From: Variovorax paradoxus
Lineage (GTDB): Bacteria; Pseudomonadota; Gammaproteobacteria; Burkholderiales; Burkholderiaceae_C
Direction of reading: 5' to 3'
Length of the DNA: 64,000 nucleotides
Assembly: GCF_022009635.1 (NCBI RefSeq)
Contig: NZ_CP091716.1
Coordinates: forward strand, 1,689,001-1,753,000
A model generated the notes under the pieces. The model saw only the letters and a list, made by a program, of their open reading frames with translations. It made no database searches and had not been told where the DNA came from. The position numbers and the translations under genes were made by a program. Below are positions 8,559-16,289 of this stretch, in pieces; within the stretch, counting starts at the first letter, position 1, and the number at the start of each line of letters is the position of its first letter.

Positions 8559-9221
8559 CTCCTCGAACTGCAGGAAATCCTTCTCCGCCAGTCCGCCATC
8601 GATCCAGGCCTTGATGCCCGGCAAGGCTTGCACGCGCCCGATGTAGGCCGTGATGTGCGGGGGCACCGGCAGCCCGTAAGTCGTGATGCGCGTACCCACG
8701 GGCGCGAAGTAAGCGTCGGCGATGCTGAATTCGCCGAACAGCAACGGGCCGCCGTGCGCCTCGAGCAGGCCGGTCCACATTTGCACGATGCGCGCCAGGT
8801 CGCTGGCGACTTCGGGCACTTCCTTCATGAGCCGTGCGCCCACCTCGGGCAGCGAGGCTTCGAGGTTCATCCCGCAATGGCCGCGCAGGCCGCTGAAGCC
8901 CGAGTGCATTTCGGCGCAGACGCTGCGGGCGCGCGCCCGGTCGGCCGCATCGCGGGGCCACAGCTGCTTTTCAGGGAAAGTCTCGGCCAGGTATTCGGCG
9001 ATGGCCAGCGTGTCCCAGACCACGAGGTCGCCATCGACCAGCACGGGCACCTTGGCCACCGGGTTGATGGCGGCGATGACGTTCTTGAACTTCGAGTCGG
9101 CATCGAAGGAGTCGAAGCGCACCATCACCTCCTCGAAGGGGATGCCGGCCTGCTTCATCAGCACCCAGGGGCGCATGGACCAGGACGAGTAGTTCTTGTT
9201 GCCGATGTAGAGCTTGCGCAT
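8538..9221 (-). CDS. Glutathione S-transferase family protein
   Basis: 227 residues with a thioredoxin-like N-terminal domain (about 1-80; KLYIGNKNYSSWSMRPWVLMKQ with a serine-rich GSH site, then VPVL and the conserved WDTLAIAEYLAE) and an all-helical C-terminal domain containing FGEFSIADAYFAPV. This is the Ser-type, YfcF-like arrangement. It is a soluble cytosolic enzyme for glutathione conjugation or peroxide/disulfide handling; the substrate is unknown. It ends at the hairpin shared with ompW. Confidence 0.92.
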   Translation of the reverse strand: MRKLYIGNKNYSSWSMRPWVLMKQAGIPFEEVMVRFDSFDADSKFKNVIAAINPVAKVPVLVDGDLVVWDTLAIAEYLAETFPEKQLWPRDAADRARARSVCAEMHSGFSGLRGHCGMNLEASLPEVGARLMKEVPEVASDLARIVQMWTGLLEAHGGPLLFGEFSIADAYFAPVGTRITTYGLPVPPHITAYIGRVQALPGIKAWIDGGLAEKDFLQFEEPYRTGR

Positions 9222-9325
9222 GAGGGCCTCCCGGGCGTTGAGTGCAAAGTTTTAAATGCTAGCCGCGCAGCGCGAGGCGATTGATGAGGAACGCGGCGCG
9301 AATTGATGCCGATGCGCCGGGGCCT

Positions 9326-9895
9326 TCAGCGCCTCGGTGCGCCGTTGTCGTCGCTGGAGGATGCGATCACGCGCGGCGCGGCGCCGTCCTTGACGCCCCT
9401 CGGCGGTCCGATCGCGCGTTCGATCAACCCCACGAGGCGCGGCACCAGCGAGAGCACGGCCAGCGCCAGCAGCGCGCTCAGCAACGCAGTGGCTTCGCGC
9501 CCGAGGCCGCAGGCCATGCCGATGGCGGCAGTCATCCAAAGCCCGGCGGCGGTGGTCAGGCCCTGCACGTGGCTCTCGTCCTTGCCCTGCTTGAGGATGG
9601 TGCCGGCGCACAGGAAGCCCACGCCCGCCACCAGCCCCTGGATCACCCGGCTCATGTCGGCCGGCACGATGCCGGTCTGCTGCGGTATCAGCACGAACAT
9701 GGCCGAGCCGATGGCCACCAGCATGTGCGTGCGCACGCCGGCCGCCTTGCCGGCCTGCTCGCGCTCGAATCCGAGCACGAAGCCCAGTGCGGCGGCGAGC
9801 GTGAGGCGCAGCACGATGCGCGTGAGCTGCGCGACGTCGGTCACGTCCGAGAACTCGGACGCGATGGTGTTCAGGACCTCGTCGCGCCAGCTCAT
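9326..9895 (-). CDS. MgtC/SapB family membrane protein
   Basis: 189 residues. The N-terminal part has four to five hydrophobic helices with the family signature: LGFVLGFEREQAGKAAGVRTHMLVAIGSAMF, here given only as landmarks RLT (30s), GFERE and RTHMLV, followed by DMSRVIQGLVAGVGFLCAGTI. MgtC-type inner-membrane proteins are linked to growth at low magnesium and to ATP synthase control; many chromosomal homologues have no defined role. It follows slt by 10 bp on the same strand, so they are probably co-transcribed. Confidence 0.92.
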   Translation of the reverse strand: MSWRDEVLNTIASEFSDVTDVAQLTRIVLRLTLAAALGFVLGFEREQAGKAAGVRTHMLVAIGSAMFVLIPQQTGIVPADMSRVIQGLVAGVGFLCAGTILKQGKDESHVQGLTTAAGLWMTAAIGMACGLGREATALLSALLALAVLSLVPRLVGLIERAIGPPRGVKDGAAPRVIASSSDDNGAPRR

Positions 9896-9905
9896 CGAGC
9901 CAGCC

Positions 9906-11936
9906 TCAAGGCAGGTCCTTGTTCGGTTCGGGCTCCGCGGCGTCGCGCGGGCCCACGCGGCCCAGGCGCTCCTTCAGCGACTGCGGCCGGCCGCTGATGA
10001 TGGCGGCGTAGTTGGTGGTGTTGGCCAGCACCTTCTTCACGTAGTCGCGCGTCTCGCTGAAAGGCACGTTCTCGGCCCAGATGGCGGCGTCGATGACCGG
10101 GCCGTTGCGCCAATTGCGCGGGCGACCCGGGCCGGCGTTGTAGGCGGCGGCGGCCAGCGCCATGGAGCCGTCGAAGTCGTCGAGCGCCAGCTTCAGGTAG
10201 TTGGTGCCGATGGTGATGTTGGTCTCGCGGTCGTTGATCTGGTTGGGCGAGAAGTCGGTCAGGCCGATCTTGCGGGCCGTCCAGCGCGCGGTGGCGGGCA
10301 TGACCTGCATCAGGCCCGAGGCGCCGACGCCCGAGCGCGCGTCCATGATGAAGCGGCTTTCCTGGCGGATCAGGCCGTAGACGTAGGCCGGGTCCAGGCC
10401 GATGTCCTGGCTCTTGCGCAGCACCGTGTCGTGGAAGGGCATGGGGAAGCGCTGATCGACGTCGACCACGCCCTTGGTGCGCTCGCTGGTGTTGATGCAG
10501 CGGTCCCACACCTCGCGCTGGCAGGCGAAGTCGGCCGCGGCGAGCAGTGCGCGGTCGTCCATGCCGCCCTTGTCGTGCAGGTTGGTGGCGTAGTTCCACT
10601 CGCGCGTGCCTTCGGGGCGCAGGCCGATCGCGATGGCGTAGAGGCCGCGCGCCAGCGACGGGTTGGCGCGCGCCGTGGCTTTTTCTTCGGGCGTGAGCGG
10701 GGCGGGGCGGGTGGGCACCACGGTGCGCTGGCCCAGTTCTTCCAGCGCCAGCATTTCGTAGAAGCCGCGCGAGCCGGCGATGCTCTGGTAGAGCTCGCGG
10801 GCCTGGGCGCGGCGCTCTTCGCTGCCGTTGTTGGCCAGCGCGCGGGCCTTCCAGTAGACCCAGGTCGGGTCGAGCTGGGCGCTTTCGCTCATGGCGTTGA
10901 TGGCCGGCGCCACCTCTTTCCACTGACCGGCGCGCAGGGCGGCGCGCACGCGCCAGCCGAGCATGTCGTCCGACAGGTCGCTGTTCTTCGTGACGTTGGC
11001 GAAGTAGCCGCCGGCCTGCGGCGACAGCTTGCCCGCCGCCTGGCGGCCGATGGTGCCCCAGAGCCAGTTGCGCTCCTCGGCGGAAAGCATCGGGCCCCAC
11101 TTGCTGTCGAGTTGCGAAGCGGCCAGGTCGGGGTCGGCGATGGCCACCTTGATGAGCGCGAGCACCACCAGCTCCTTGCGCGACTTGGCGGCGACGAAGG
11201 CGCGGCCGGTCAGGAACTTGGCGGAGCTGGCGTTCAGCTCCTCGAACAGCGGCAGCGCGTCGGGCGCCGCGATGGTGACGGCGCCGCGCGCGGCCTGCGG
11301 GCGGTTGGCCTCCATGGCCAGGCGCGCTTTCTTCCAGGCGTCGGCCGGCGTCATGAGGCGGGCGGCGACCATGCGGTCGGAGGCGGTGAGGCAGCCGTCG
11401 TCGGCGTCTTTCTGCGCGAACCAGTTGCGGCGCACCTCGTCGGCCTGCGCTTGCGTGGCGGTGCCGCTGCGCAGCGTGTCGACCAGCGTGGCGTAGCAGC
11501 GTACCTGCGCGTCGTCGCCCATGCGGAAGCCGGCGATGGAGGCGGAGAAGTTGTCCCAGTCGCGGCGCTGGCCCGTGAGCAGCAGCCAGTCGTTGCGCAG
11601 GCGGTCTTCCTGGTAGGTGCCGGCGTAGCGCGCGAAGAAGTCCTGCACTTCGTTGGGCGAGGCTTCCGACAATCGCGCCTTGAGTTCCCAATAGGCGGCC
11701 CAAGGTTCCAGTGCATGCCCGCGGGCCTGCGGCAGCAGGGCCGACAGGCGGGCCTTGTCGCCGCGCTGGAAGGCCTGCTTCATCTGGATGAGCACGTCGT
11801 CGTTGGTGTTGTTCTGGGCAGCGGCGGGTTGCTGCGAAAGCAACGCGGCGAGGGCCAGGACAGCGGAAAAAACGAGTGCGGGGGGTGCGCTGCGCGGGCG
11901 GCGGCGCTTGGATGCCAAAATGCTTGGGAACTGCAT
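9906..11936 (-). CDS. slt: Soluble lytic murein transglycosylase
   Basis: 676 residues, close to Slt70. A signal peptide (about 1-40, ending AAA-Q) sends it to the periplasm. A long superhelical alpha U-domain (about 45-500) precedes the lysozyme-like catalytic domain, where GLIRQESRF places the catalytic glutamate at about 526, followed by SGVGASGLMQVMPATA and AYNAGPGR. It cleaves the MurNAc-GlcNAc bond forming 1,6-anhydro-MurNAc during wall turnover. It starts only 9 bp from the divergent 5-formyl-THF cyclo-ligase, so both promoters must lie inside each other's coding sequence. Confidence 0.96.
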   Translation of the reverse strand: MQFPSILASKRRRPRSAPPALVFSAVLALAALLSQQPAAAQNNTNDDVLIQMKQAFQRGDKARLSALLPQARGHALEPWAAYWELKARLSEASPNEVQDFFARYAGTYQEDRLRNDWLLLTGQRRDWDNFSASIAGFRMGDDAQVRCYATLVDTLRSGTATQAQADEVRRNWFAQKDADDGCLTASDRMVAARLMTPADAWKKARLAMEANRPQAARGAVTIAAPDALPLFEELNASSAKFLTGRAFVAAKSRKELVVLALIKVAIADPDLAASQLDSKWGPMLSAEERNWLWGTIGRQAAGKLSPQAGGYFANVTKNSDLSDDMLGWRVRAALRAGQWKEVAPAINAMSESAQLDPTWVYWKARALANNGSEERRAQARELYQSIAGSRGFYEMLALEELGQRTVVPTRPAPLTPEEKATARANPSLARGLYAIAIGLRPEGTREWNYATNLHDKGGMDDRALLAAADFACQREVWDRCINTSERTKGVVDVDQRFPMPFHDTVLRKSQDIGLDPAYVYGLIRQESRFIMDARSGVGASGLMQVMPATARWTARKIGLTDFSPNQINDRETNITIGTNYLKLALDDFDGSMALAAAAYNAGPGRPRNWRNGPVIDAAIWAENVPFSETRDYVKKVLANTTNYAAIISGRPQSLKERLGRVGPRDAAEPEPNKDLP

Positions 11937-11945
11937 CGGGGGATT

Positions 11946-12563
11946 ATGGACAAGTCAAAGGATGCCGACACCTCGGCGACCGCGAGTTTTCTTAAGGATC
12001 AGCTGCGAAAAGCACTGATCGAGCAGCGACTGGCAATGCCCGACCGCCTGGCGCGCGCCGATCTCCTGCAGCGCGTGATGCGGATCTGGCTGGTCGGCCG
12101 GCCCGACACCGTGATCGGCGCCTACTGGCCGATCAAGGGCGAATTCGATCCGCTGCCCGCTCTGCACCGCTGGAAGGAGGACGGCGAGCTCATGGAAGAG
12201 CCGCAGCGCCGCCGCATCGGACTGCCGGTGATCGACAAAGTTCACAAGACCCTGACCTTCCATGCCTGGTACCCGGGCTGCCAGATGGAAGAAGACGCCT
12301 ACGGCATTCCCAAGCCCAAGGACACCGAACTCATCGTGCCGACCCTGCTGTTCGTGCCCTGCGTGGGCTACAGCGCCGGCGGCTACCGGCTGGGCTACGG
12401 CGGCGGCTTCTACGACCGCACGCTGGCGGCGCTGGAGCCGCGGCCGTTCACGGTCGGCCTGGGCTTCACCAACGGCTTCCTCGAAGACTTCGAGCCCGAA
12501 TCGCACGACCTGCCGCTGGACGCCATCCTGAACGACAACGGCGTGGTCTGGCCGACCAGCTGA
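11946..12563 (+). CDS. fau: 5-formyltetrahydrofolate cyclo-ligase
   Basis: 205 residues. It converts 5-formyl-THF to 5,10-methenyl-THF with ATP. Visible features are the N-terminal K-x-LR-K basic helix (KDQLRKALIEQRLAM), IGAYWPIKGEFD, and the signature GYRLGYGGGFYDRTLA near residue 150 that binds nucleotide phosphates. The ATG at 11946 gives the normal N-terminal length. Convergent with the LysR gene; both stop codons sit in a palindrome (12560-12576). Confidence 0.95.
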   Translation: MDKSKDADTSATASFLKDQLRKALIEQRLAMPDRLARADLLQRVMRIWLVGRPDTVIGAYWPIKGEFDPLPALHRWKEDGELMEEPQRRRIGLPVIDKVHKTLTFHAWYPGCQMEEDAYGIPKPKDTELIVPTLLFVPCVGYSAGGYRLGYGGGFYDRTLAALEPRPFTVGLGFTNGFLEDFEPESHDLPLDAILNDNGVVWPTS

Positions 12564-12576
12564 GCCCCGGGCTCAG
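12560..12576. terminator. Bidirectional hairpin spanning both stop codons
   Basis: CTGAGCCC-C-GGGCTCAG is a perfect 8-bp palindrome that contains the TGA of the cyclo-ligase gene and the TGA (TCA on the plus strand) of the convergent LysR gene. Without T tracts its strength as a terminator is uncertain. Confidence 0.45.
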
Positions 12577-13556
12577 TCGAGGTTGTCCACCGTGTCCGGG
12601 TCGGGCACCTCGCCGATGGTTTCGCGCGTGGTGATGGCCTGCACCTGCAGCCAGTCCCAGAAGGCCTTGATCTCGGGCCGCAGCGCGTTGCGCGGCCCCG
12701 CGATGAGCCAGTAGGCCATCGGCGAATCCATGCGGTGCTGCGGCAGCACCTCGACCAGGTCGCCGTTGGCCAGGCTTTCGGCGATCAGCGAACTGCGCGC
12801 CAGTGTCACGCCCTGCCCGGTAAGGGCGGCCTGCACCATCTGGTAGGCGTAATTGAAATAGAGCCAGCGCTTGGGCTGGGCGCGTTCCTGGCCGTTCACC
12901 TCGAACCAGCGGCGCCAGGTCAGCCATTCGAGGTGGGTGCGGTGGGCGTCGCCGGCCTCGATCAGCGTGAAGCGGGTGATGTCGGCCGGCGTCTTGATGG
13001 GCGGGCTGCTCTTGAGCAGCCAGGGGCTGGCCACCGGCGTCAGTGTTTCGCCGAACAGGCGCACCGCGCCGGCCGGCATGACCTCGCGCGGGCCGTAGCG
13101 CAGCGCAATGTCGACGTCGGCCACTTCGAGGTCGACCGCCACGTCGCTGGCGTCGATGCGGATGTCGATTTCGGGGTTGTCGCGCTGGAAGGCCTCCAGC
13201 CGGGGAATCAGCCACATCGACGCGAACGAGGCAAAAGTGGTCAGCGACACGCTCTTGCGCCCCGCGCTCTGCCGTATCTGGCGCACCGCCGTGTCGATGC
13301 GCGGCAGCGACTGCTGCACAGCCAGCAGCAGCTGCGCGCCGGCGCTGGTGAGCTCCACCGCCCGTGTGTGGCGCAGGAACAGCGCCACGCCCACTTCTTC
13401 TTCCAGCGACTGGATCTGCCGGCTCACGGCCGACTGGGTGAGCGCCATTTCCTCGGCGGCGGCGCGGAAATTCAGGTGGCGGGCGACGGCCTCGAAGGCG
13501 CGCAGGTGCCCGGCCGAGATCGGGCGGGAGCGCAGATGGGTTTGCGAATGTTGCAT
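12573..13556 (-). CDS. LysR-family transcriptional regulator
   Basis: 327 residues. An N-terminal winged helix (about 16-75: LRAFEAVARHLNFRAAAEEMALTQ, SAVSRQIQSLEEEVG) is followed by a periplasmic-binding-like effector domain starting near 100. The GcvA/AmpR-type effector-domain pattern (DVDIALRYG, then LTPVASPWLL) suggests that subgroup. Ligand is unknown. It is divergent from the DUF2917 gene at 13731, and a LysR-type T-N11-A site lies 40 bp upstream of its start. The tail beyond residue 310 is short and acidic. Confidence 0.93.
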   Translation of the reverse strand: MQHSQTHLRSRPISAGHLRAFEAVARHLNFRAAAEEMALTQSAVSRQIQSLEEEVGVALFLRHTRAVELTSAGAQLLLAVQQSLPRIDTAVRQIRQSAGRKSVSLTTFASFASMWLIPRLEAFQRDNPEIDIRIDASDVAVDLEVADVDIALRYGPREVMPAGAVRLFGETLTPVASPWLLKSSPPIKTPADITRFTLIEAGDAHRTHLEWLTWRRWFEVNGQERAQPKRWLYFNYAYQMVQAALTGQGVTLARSSLIAESLANGDLVEVLPQHRMDSPMAYWLIAGPRNALRPEIKAFWDWLQVQAITTRETIGEVPDPDTVDNLD

Positions 13557-13595
13557 GGCGATGACTTCGAGCGGCTATCTGGCGGCCGAACGCAT

Positions 13596-13614
13596 TGATG
13601 CGAAACGGGCATCA
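13596..13614. promoter_or_regulatory. LysR box (T-N11-A) in the LysR/DUF2917 gap
   Basis: TGATGC and GCATCA flank a 7-bp centre, so GAT-N11-ATC fits the LysR consensus. It is 40 bp upstream of the LysR start, consistent with autoregulation and control of the divergent DUF2917 gene. Binding is inferred. Confidence 0.5.
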
Positions 13615-13730
13615 GTAGGCTACCTCCTTTTCATTGGACTGCCAACGGCCCAGGAGAGATCATTCATTCCCGAACTGCGCAATTGCCTTCTGTCTGTCAT
13701 GCGCTTCGGCAAAGCCCAGGAGTCCTCAAC

Positions 13731-14054
13731 ATGTCCACCGCCATCTGCACCACCGAATCGCTCTCGTCCCTGTCCGTTCCCGCCCGCACCGCCACTGCCG
13801 CGGTGCCGCCAGCCGTCCGTCGTGGCGCCTGGCAGATCGCCCCCGGCGAGGCGATGAGCCTGAAGGCGCGTTCGACCAGCGTGCTGCGGGTCAAGCAGGG
13901 CCGTGTGTGGATCACGCCCGACGCCACGCTCGCCAATCCCAGCGAAGACCTGGTGCTCGCACCCGGGGAGTCGCTCACGGTGGCGGCGGGCCAGCGCATC
14001 GTCATGGAAGCGTGGGACGGCTACGGCGCGACCTACAGCTGGGACAACGCCTGA
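13731..14054 (+). CDS. DUF2917 domain-containing protein
   Basis: 107 residues. A low-complexity Ser/Thr/Ala N-terminus (about 1-30) precedes the DUF2917 beta-rich domain: APGEAMSLKARSTSVLRVKQGRVWIT, then LVLAPGESLTVAAGQRIVMEAW, described here by its landmarks GRVWIT near 60 and APGESLTV near 80. Function is not known. The ATG at 13731 is chosen over one at 13683 because homologous domain sequence begins well after it and a purine-rich CAGGAG lies just upstream. It faces a LysR gene and ends at a strong terminator. Confidence 0.85.
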   Translation: MSTAICTTESLSSLSVPARTATAAVPPAVRRGAWQIAPGEAMSLKARSTSVLRVKQGRVWITPDATLANPSEDLVLAPGESLTVAAGQRIVMEAWDGYGATYSWDNA

Positions 14055-14074
14055 CCCTCTGCCAACCCTGCGCG

Positions 14075-14104
14075 AAAAAAAGGCGGCTCCGGCCGCCTTT
14101 TTCT
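14075..14104. terminator. Rho-independent terminator
   Basis: A run of A, the stem AAAGGCGGC/GCCGCCTTT with a short TCCG loop, then a T tract. The flanking A and T runs make it work in both directions: for the DUF2917 gene from the left and the BLUF gene from the right. Confidence 0.9.
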
Positions 14105-14120
14105 TTGGGCGCGGGGCGCC

Positions 14121-14525
14121 TCAGCCGTTGATGTCGAAGCTGGGTCGCAGCGCCAGGAAATGCAGCAGGGCGGTCTCGCCCTCCAGGGCGTGCACGCCCG
14201 ACATCAGGTGCGGCCCCTCGCTTTCCGCCAGCCCCAGACCGAAGCCGGTGTAGCGACGGCTGCGCAGCGCACCCTCGTAGGCGATGCGGATGTCGACATG
14301 GCGCGGGTCGCGCACGATCCGCCCCATCAGCGCCTCGACCGCCTCGCGCGGCCCTTCCAGGTGCTGGCAGAACCGCATGCCGTCGAAGACCAGCAGGCCC
14401 GTGATGCCTTGCTCGGCGTTGCGGGCGCGCGCCTGGGTCACGATCGCGCCCACCGTGGGGGGCGCGAGGTCCGGCACGAGGGTGCTGCAGTAGAGAATTT
14501 CGTAGAGCGTCTGGTCTTGCGTCAT
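14121..14525 (-). CDS. BLUF-domain blue-light sensor
   Basis: 134 residues, essentially one FAD-binding BLUF domain. The key flavin-site residues are visible: Tyr12 in LYCS, Asn36 in ARARNAEQGITG, and Gln54 in FCQHLEG, the Tyr/Gln pair that drives the light reaction. Where AppA has Trp104 and Met106, the pattern here is GFGLG, that is Phe95 and Leu97. No output domain is attached, so signalling must be through a partner. It is divergent from an Fnr/Crp-type regulator 92 bp away. Confidence 0.9.
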   Translation of the reverse strand: MTQDQTLYEILYCSTLVPDLAPPTVGAIVTQARARNAEQGITGLLVFDGMRFCQHLEGPREAVEALMGRIVRDPRHVDIRIAYEGALRSRRYTGFGLGLAESEGPHLMSGVHALEGETALLHFLALRPSFDING

Positions 14526-14581
14526 GCGTCGTCAGGGGGAGAAACGGTGCGCAGTCTAGTGACGCGAAAGACGCTTCGAAA

Positions 14582-14620
14582 TGTCAAAAGACACAGCCGG
14601 ACGGCCTATAGTGAAGTGTG
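14582..14620 (+). promoter_or_regulatory. Promoter of the Fnr-like gene, probably leaderless transcript
   Basis: The palindrome TGTCAAAAGACA (14582-14593) precedes TATAGT (14607-14612), a good -10. Transcription would start at about 14618-14619, that is at the GTG codon itself, and no Shine-Dalgarno sequence precedes it. The palindrome may be a regulator site. Confidence 0.4.
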
Positions 14621-15388
14621 AAATTCGAGGACTACCCCGCCGCCGCGCCGCCCCCCCAGGGCATCAATCCGTGCGACCAGTGCGCGCTGCGCCAGCTCGC
14701 GGCCTTTCTTCCTGCGTCCGATGAAGAACTCAAGACCATCCAGTCGTTCCGCGTCGGCACCCGGCGCGTGGAAGCCGGGAACTCGGTCATCGAGGAGCAC
14801 CGGCCCAGCTCGCAGCTCTTCACCCTCTATTCAGGCTGGGCCTTCCGCTACAAGACCCTGAGCGACGGCCGCCGTCAGATCCTGAGCTTCCTGCTGCCCG
14901 GCGACTTCGTCGGCCTGCAGGACGAGTTCGCCGACGGCCAGACGCACGGCGTCGAAGCCGTCACCGACGTCACGCTGTGCGCCTTCTCGCGCGACCGGCT
15001 CTGGGGCCTGTTCCATGCCCAGCCCAAGCTCGGCTACGACATCACCTGGCTCGCCGCGCGCGAGGAAAAAATGGTGGACGACAACCTCGTCACCGCCGGA
15101 CGGCGCAATGCCGGCGAGCGCGTGGCGATGCTGCTGATGCACCTGTACCGCCGCGCGGAGCGCGTGGGCATGGTGCGCGACGGCTGGGTCGAGTTTCCGT
15201 TCAACCAGCAGCACATCGCCGACGCGCTGGGGCTGTCGCTGGTGCACACCAACAAGACGATGCGGCGGCTGCAGCGGCTCGGGTTCTACAAGATCGATAC
15301 CGGCTGGCTGCGCATCATGGAGCCGCACGCGCTGGAAACACTGGGCGACTATTTCGAGCGCCCGATGCGGCCCACGCCGCTGATCTGA
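14618..15388 (+). CDS. Crp/Fnr-family regulator, Fnr-like with incomplete cysteine set
   Basis: 256 residues with a cyclic-nucleotide-type beta roll (about 35-150) and a C-terminal HTH (about 180-235: NQQHIADALGLSLVHTNKTMRRLQ). NPCDQCALRQLA carries Cys19 and Cys22, aligning with Fnr Cys20 and Cys23, and Cys121 aligns with Fnr Cys122, but the position of Fnr Cys29 is Ala. So the [4Fe-4S] ligand set lacks one cysteine. It could bind a cluster with another ligand, a different cofactor, or none. The start is GTG at 14618; a TGA lies two codons upstream in frame, so no longer form is possible. Divergent from the BLUF gene. Confidence 0.88.
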   Translation: MKFEDYPAAAPPPQGINPCDQCALRQLAAFLPASDEELKTIQSFRVGTRRVEAGNSVIEEHRPSSQLFTLYSGWAFRYKTLSDGRRQILSFLLPGDFVGLQDEFADGQTHGVEAVTDVTLCAFSRDRLWGLFHAQPKLGYDITWLAAREEKMVDDNLVTAGRRNAGERVAMLLMHLYRRAERVGMVRDGWVEFPFNQQHIADALGLSLVHTNKTMRRLQRLGFYKIDTGWLRIMEPHALETLGDYFERPMRPTPLI

Positions 15389-15403
15389 GCCGAGCCCGGC
15401 GCC

Positions 15404-16258
15404 TCAGCGCGCCGCCACCAACTGGCGCAGATCGTCCTGATAAGCCTGCAGCCGGCGCACGGCCTGGGCGCGCTGGCTGGCGCTCGTGCCGTTGTGCAGC
15501 GCGGCGGTGTTGCGGCAGCCTTCTTCCAGCAGCGCCTGCTGCTGGTCGCGCCAGGGGCCGGGCGGCGGCTCGGCGACGCGCTGGATATAGGCATGCAGCG
15601 CCGCGCGCGCCTCGGCCGGCGAGGGCTTGTCGGCCACGAAGCCGCGCAGCAGCACCAATGCCTCCTGCTGGCGCTGGCGGCGCTCGGCGTCCGCCAGCCG
15701 CGGGTCGAACACCGACTGCGCGACCTGCTGCTTCAGCAGGTCGCGCTGCTCGGTGCTCAGGCGGCCGTAGAAGTCTTCGGTGCGGTCCAGGAACTGGTCG
15801 TAGCGCTTTTCCTGCACCTGCGCCGGCGTGCGGTCGAGCCAGTTCTTGCGGTAGTCGGCGTTGTTCTTCGCGTACTTGCGTTCCAGTTGCTGCAGCTGGG
15901 CGTCGGTCAGGCTCAGCGCAAGCTGGGCGCCGGCGGTTTCCGCCCGGTCGGTCACGGCCAGCAGGCGCTCGCGGATGCGGTCGGCCATGGTGCAGACCTG
16001 TGCCGGCGTCACCTCGCCGGGCGCCAGCGCCTGCGCTTCCTGCAGCAGCGTGGCGATGCGCGGCAACTCGTTCTGGCGGTGCCAGGCCAGCAGCTGGGCG
16101 AGCTCGTCGCGCACCTTCGGCTTCTGTTCGCTGTCGAAATCCAGGTAGCCGTCGAGCCACCAGTAGCTCACGGTGGGCAGGTTGTTGTAGGCCAGCCGGA
16201 CCGCGCTGCAGGCCGCGAGCGCGGCGGCCACAACCAGCACGCCGATAATCCGCGCCAT
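15404..16258 (-). CDS. DUF6279-type lipoprotein
   Basis: 284 residues. The N-terminus MARIIGVLVVAAALAACSAV is a lipoprotein signal with the lipobox LAAC, so the mature protein is lipid-anchored, probably in the outer membrane. After that come VRLAYNNLP and YLDFDSEQKPKV, the hallmark of this family, and a long charged alpha-helical body. Function is unknown. An in-frame ATG at 16291 exists but would overlap the divergent glmU start and place 11 residues ahead of the signal peptide; 16258 is preferred. Confidence 0.85.
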   Translation of the reverse strand: MARIIGVLVVAAALAACSAVRLAYNNLPTVSYWWLDGYLDFDSEQKPKVRDELAQLLAWHRQNELPRIATLLQEAQALAPGEVTPAQVCTMADRIRERLLAVTDRAETAGAQLALSLTDAQLQQLERKYAKNNADYRKNWLDRTPAQVQEKRYDQFLDRTEDFYGRLSTEQRDLLKQQVAQSVFDPRLADAERRQRQQEALVLLRGFVADKPSPAEARAALHAYIQRVAEPPPGPWRDQQQALLEEGCRNTAALHNGTSASQRAQAVRRLQAYQDDLRQLVAAR

Positions 16259-16289
16259 TGCCGCGCAACGAAATCGGGAAGAAAAACGC

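Noticed and set aside
9303..12563. 1086-residue open frame on the plus strand covering mgtC and slt
   Set aside because: It is antisense to two clear genes and has His/Gln/Ala/Arg-rich shadow composition. Only its last 205 residues (from 11946) are a real protein.
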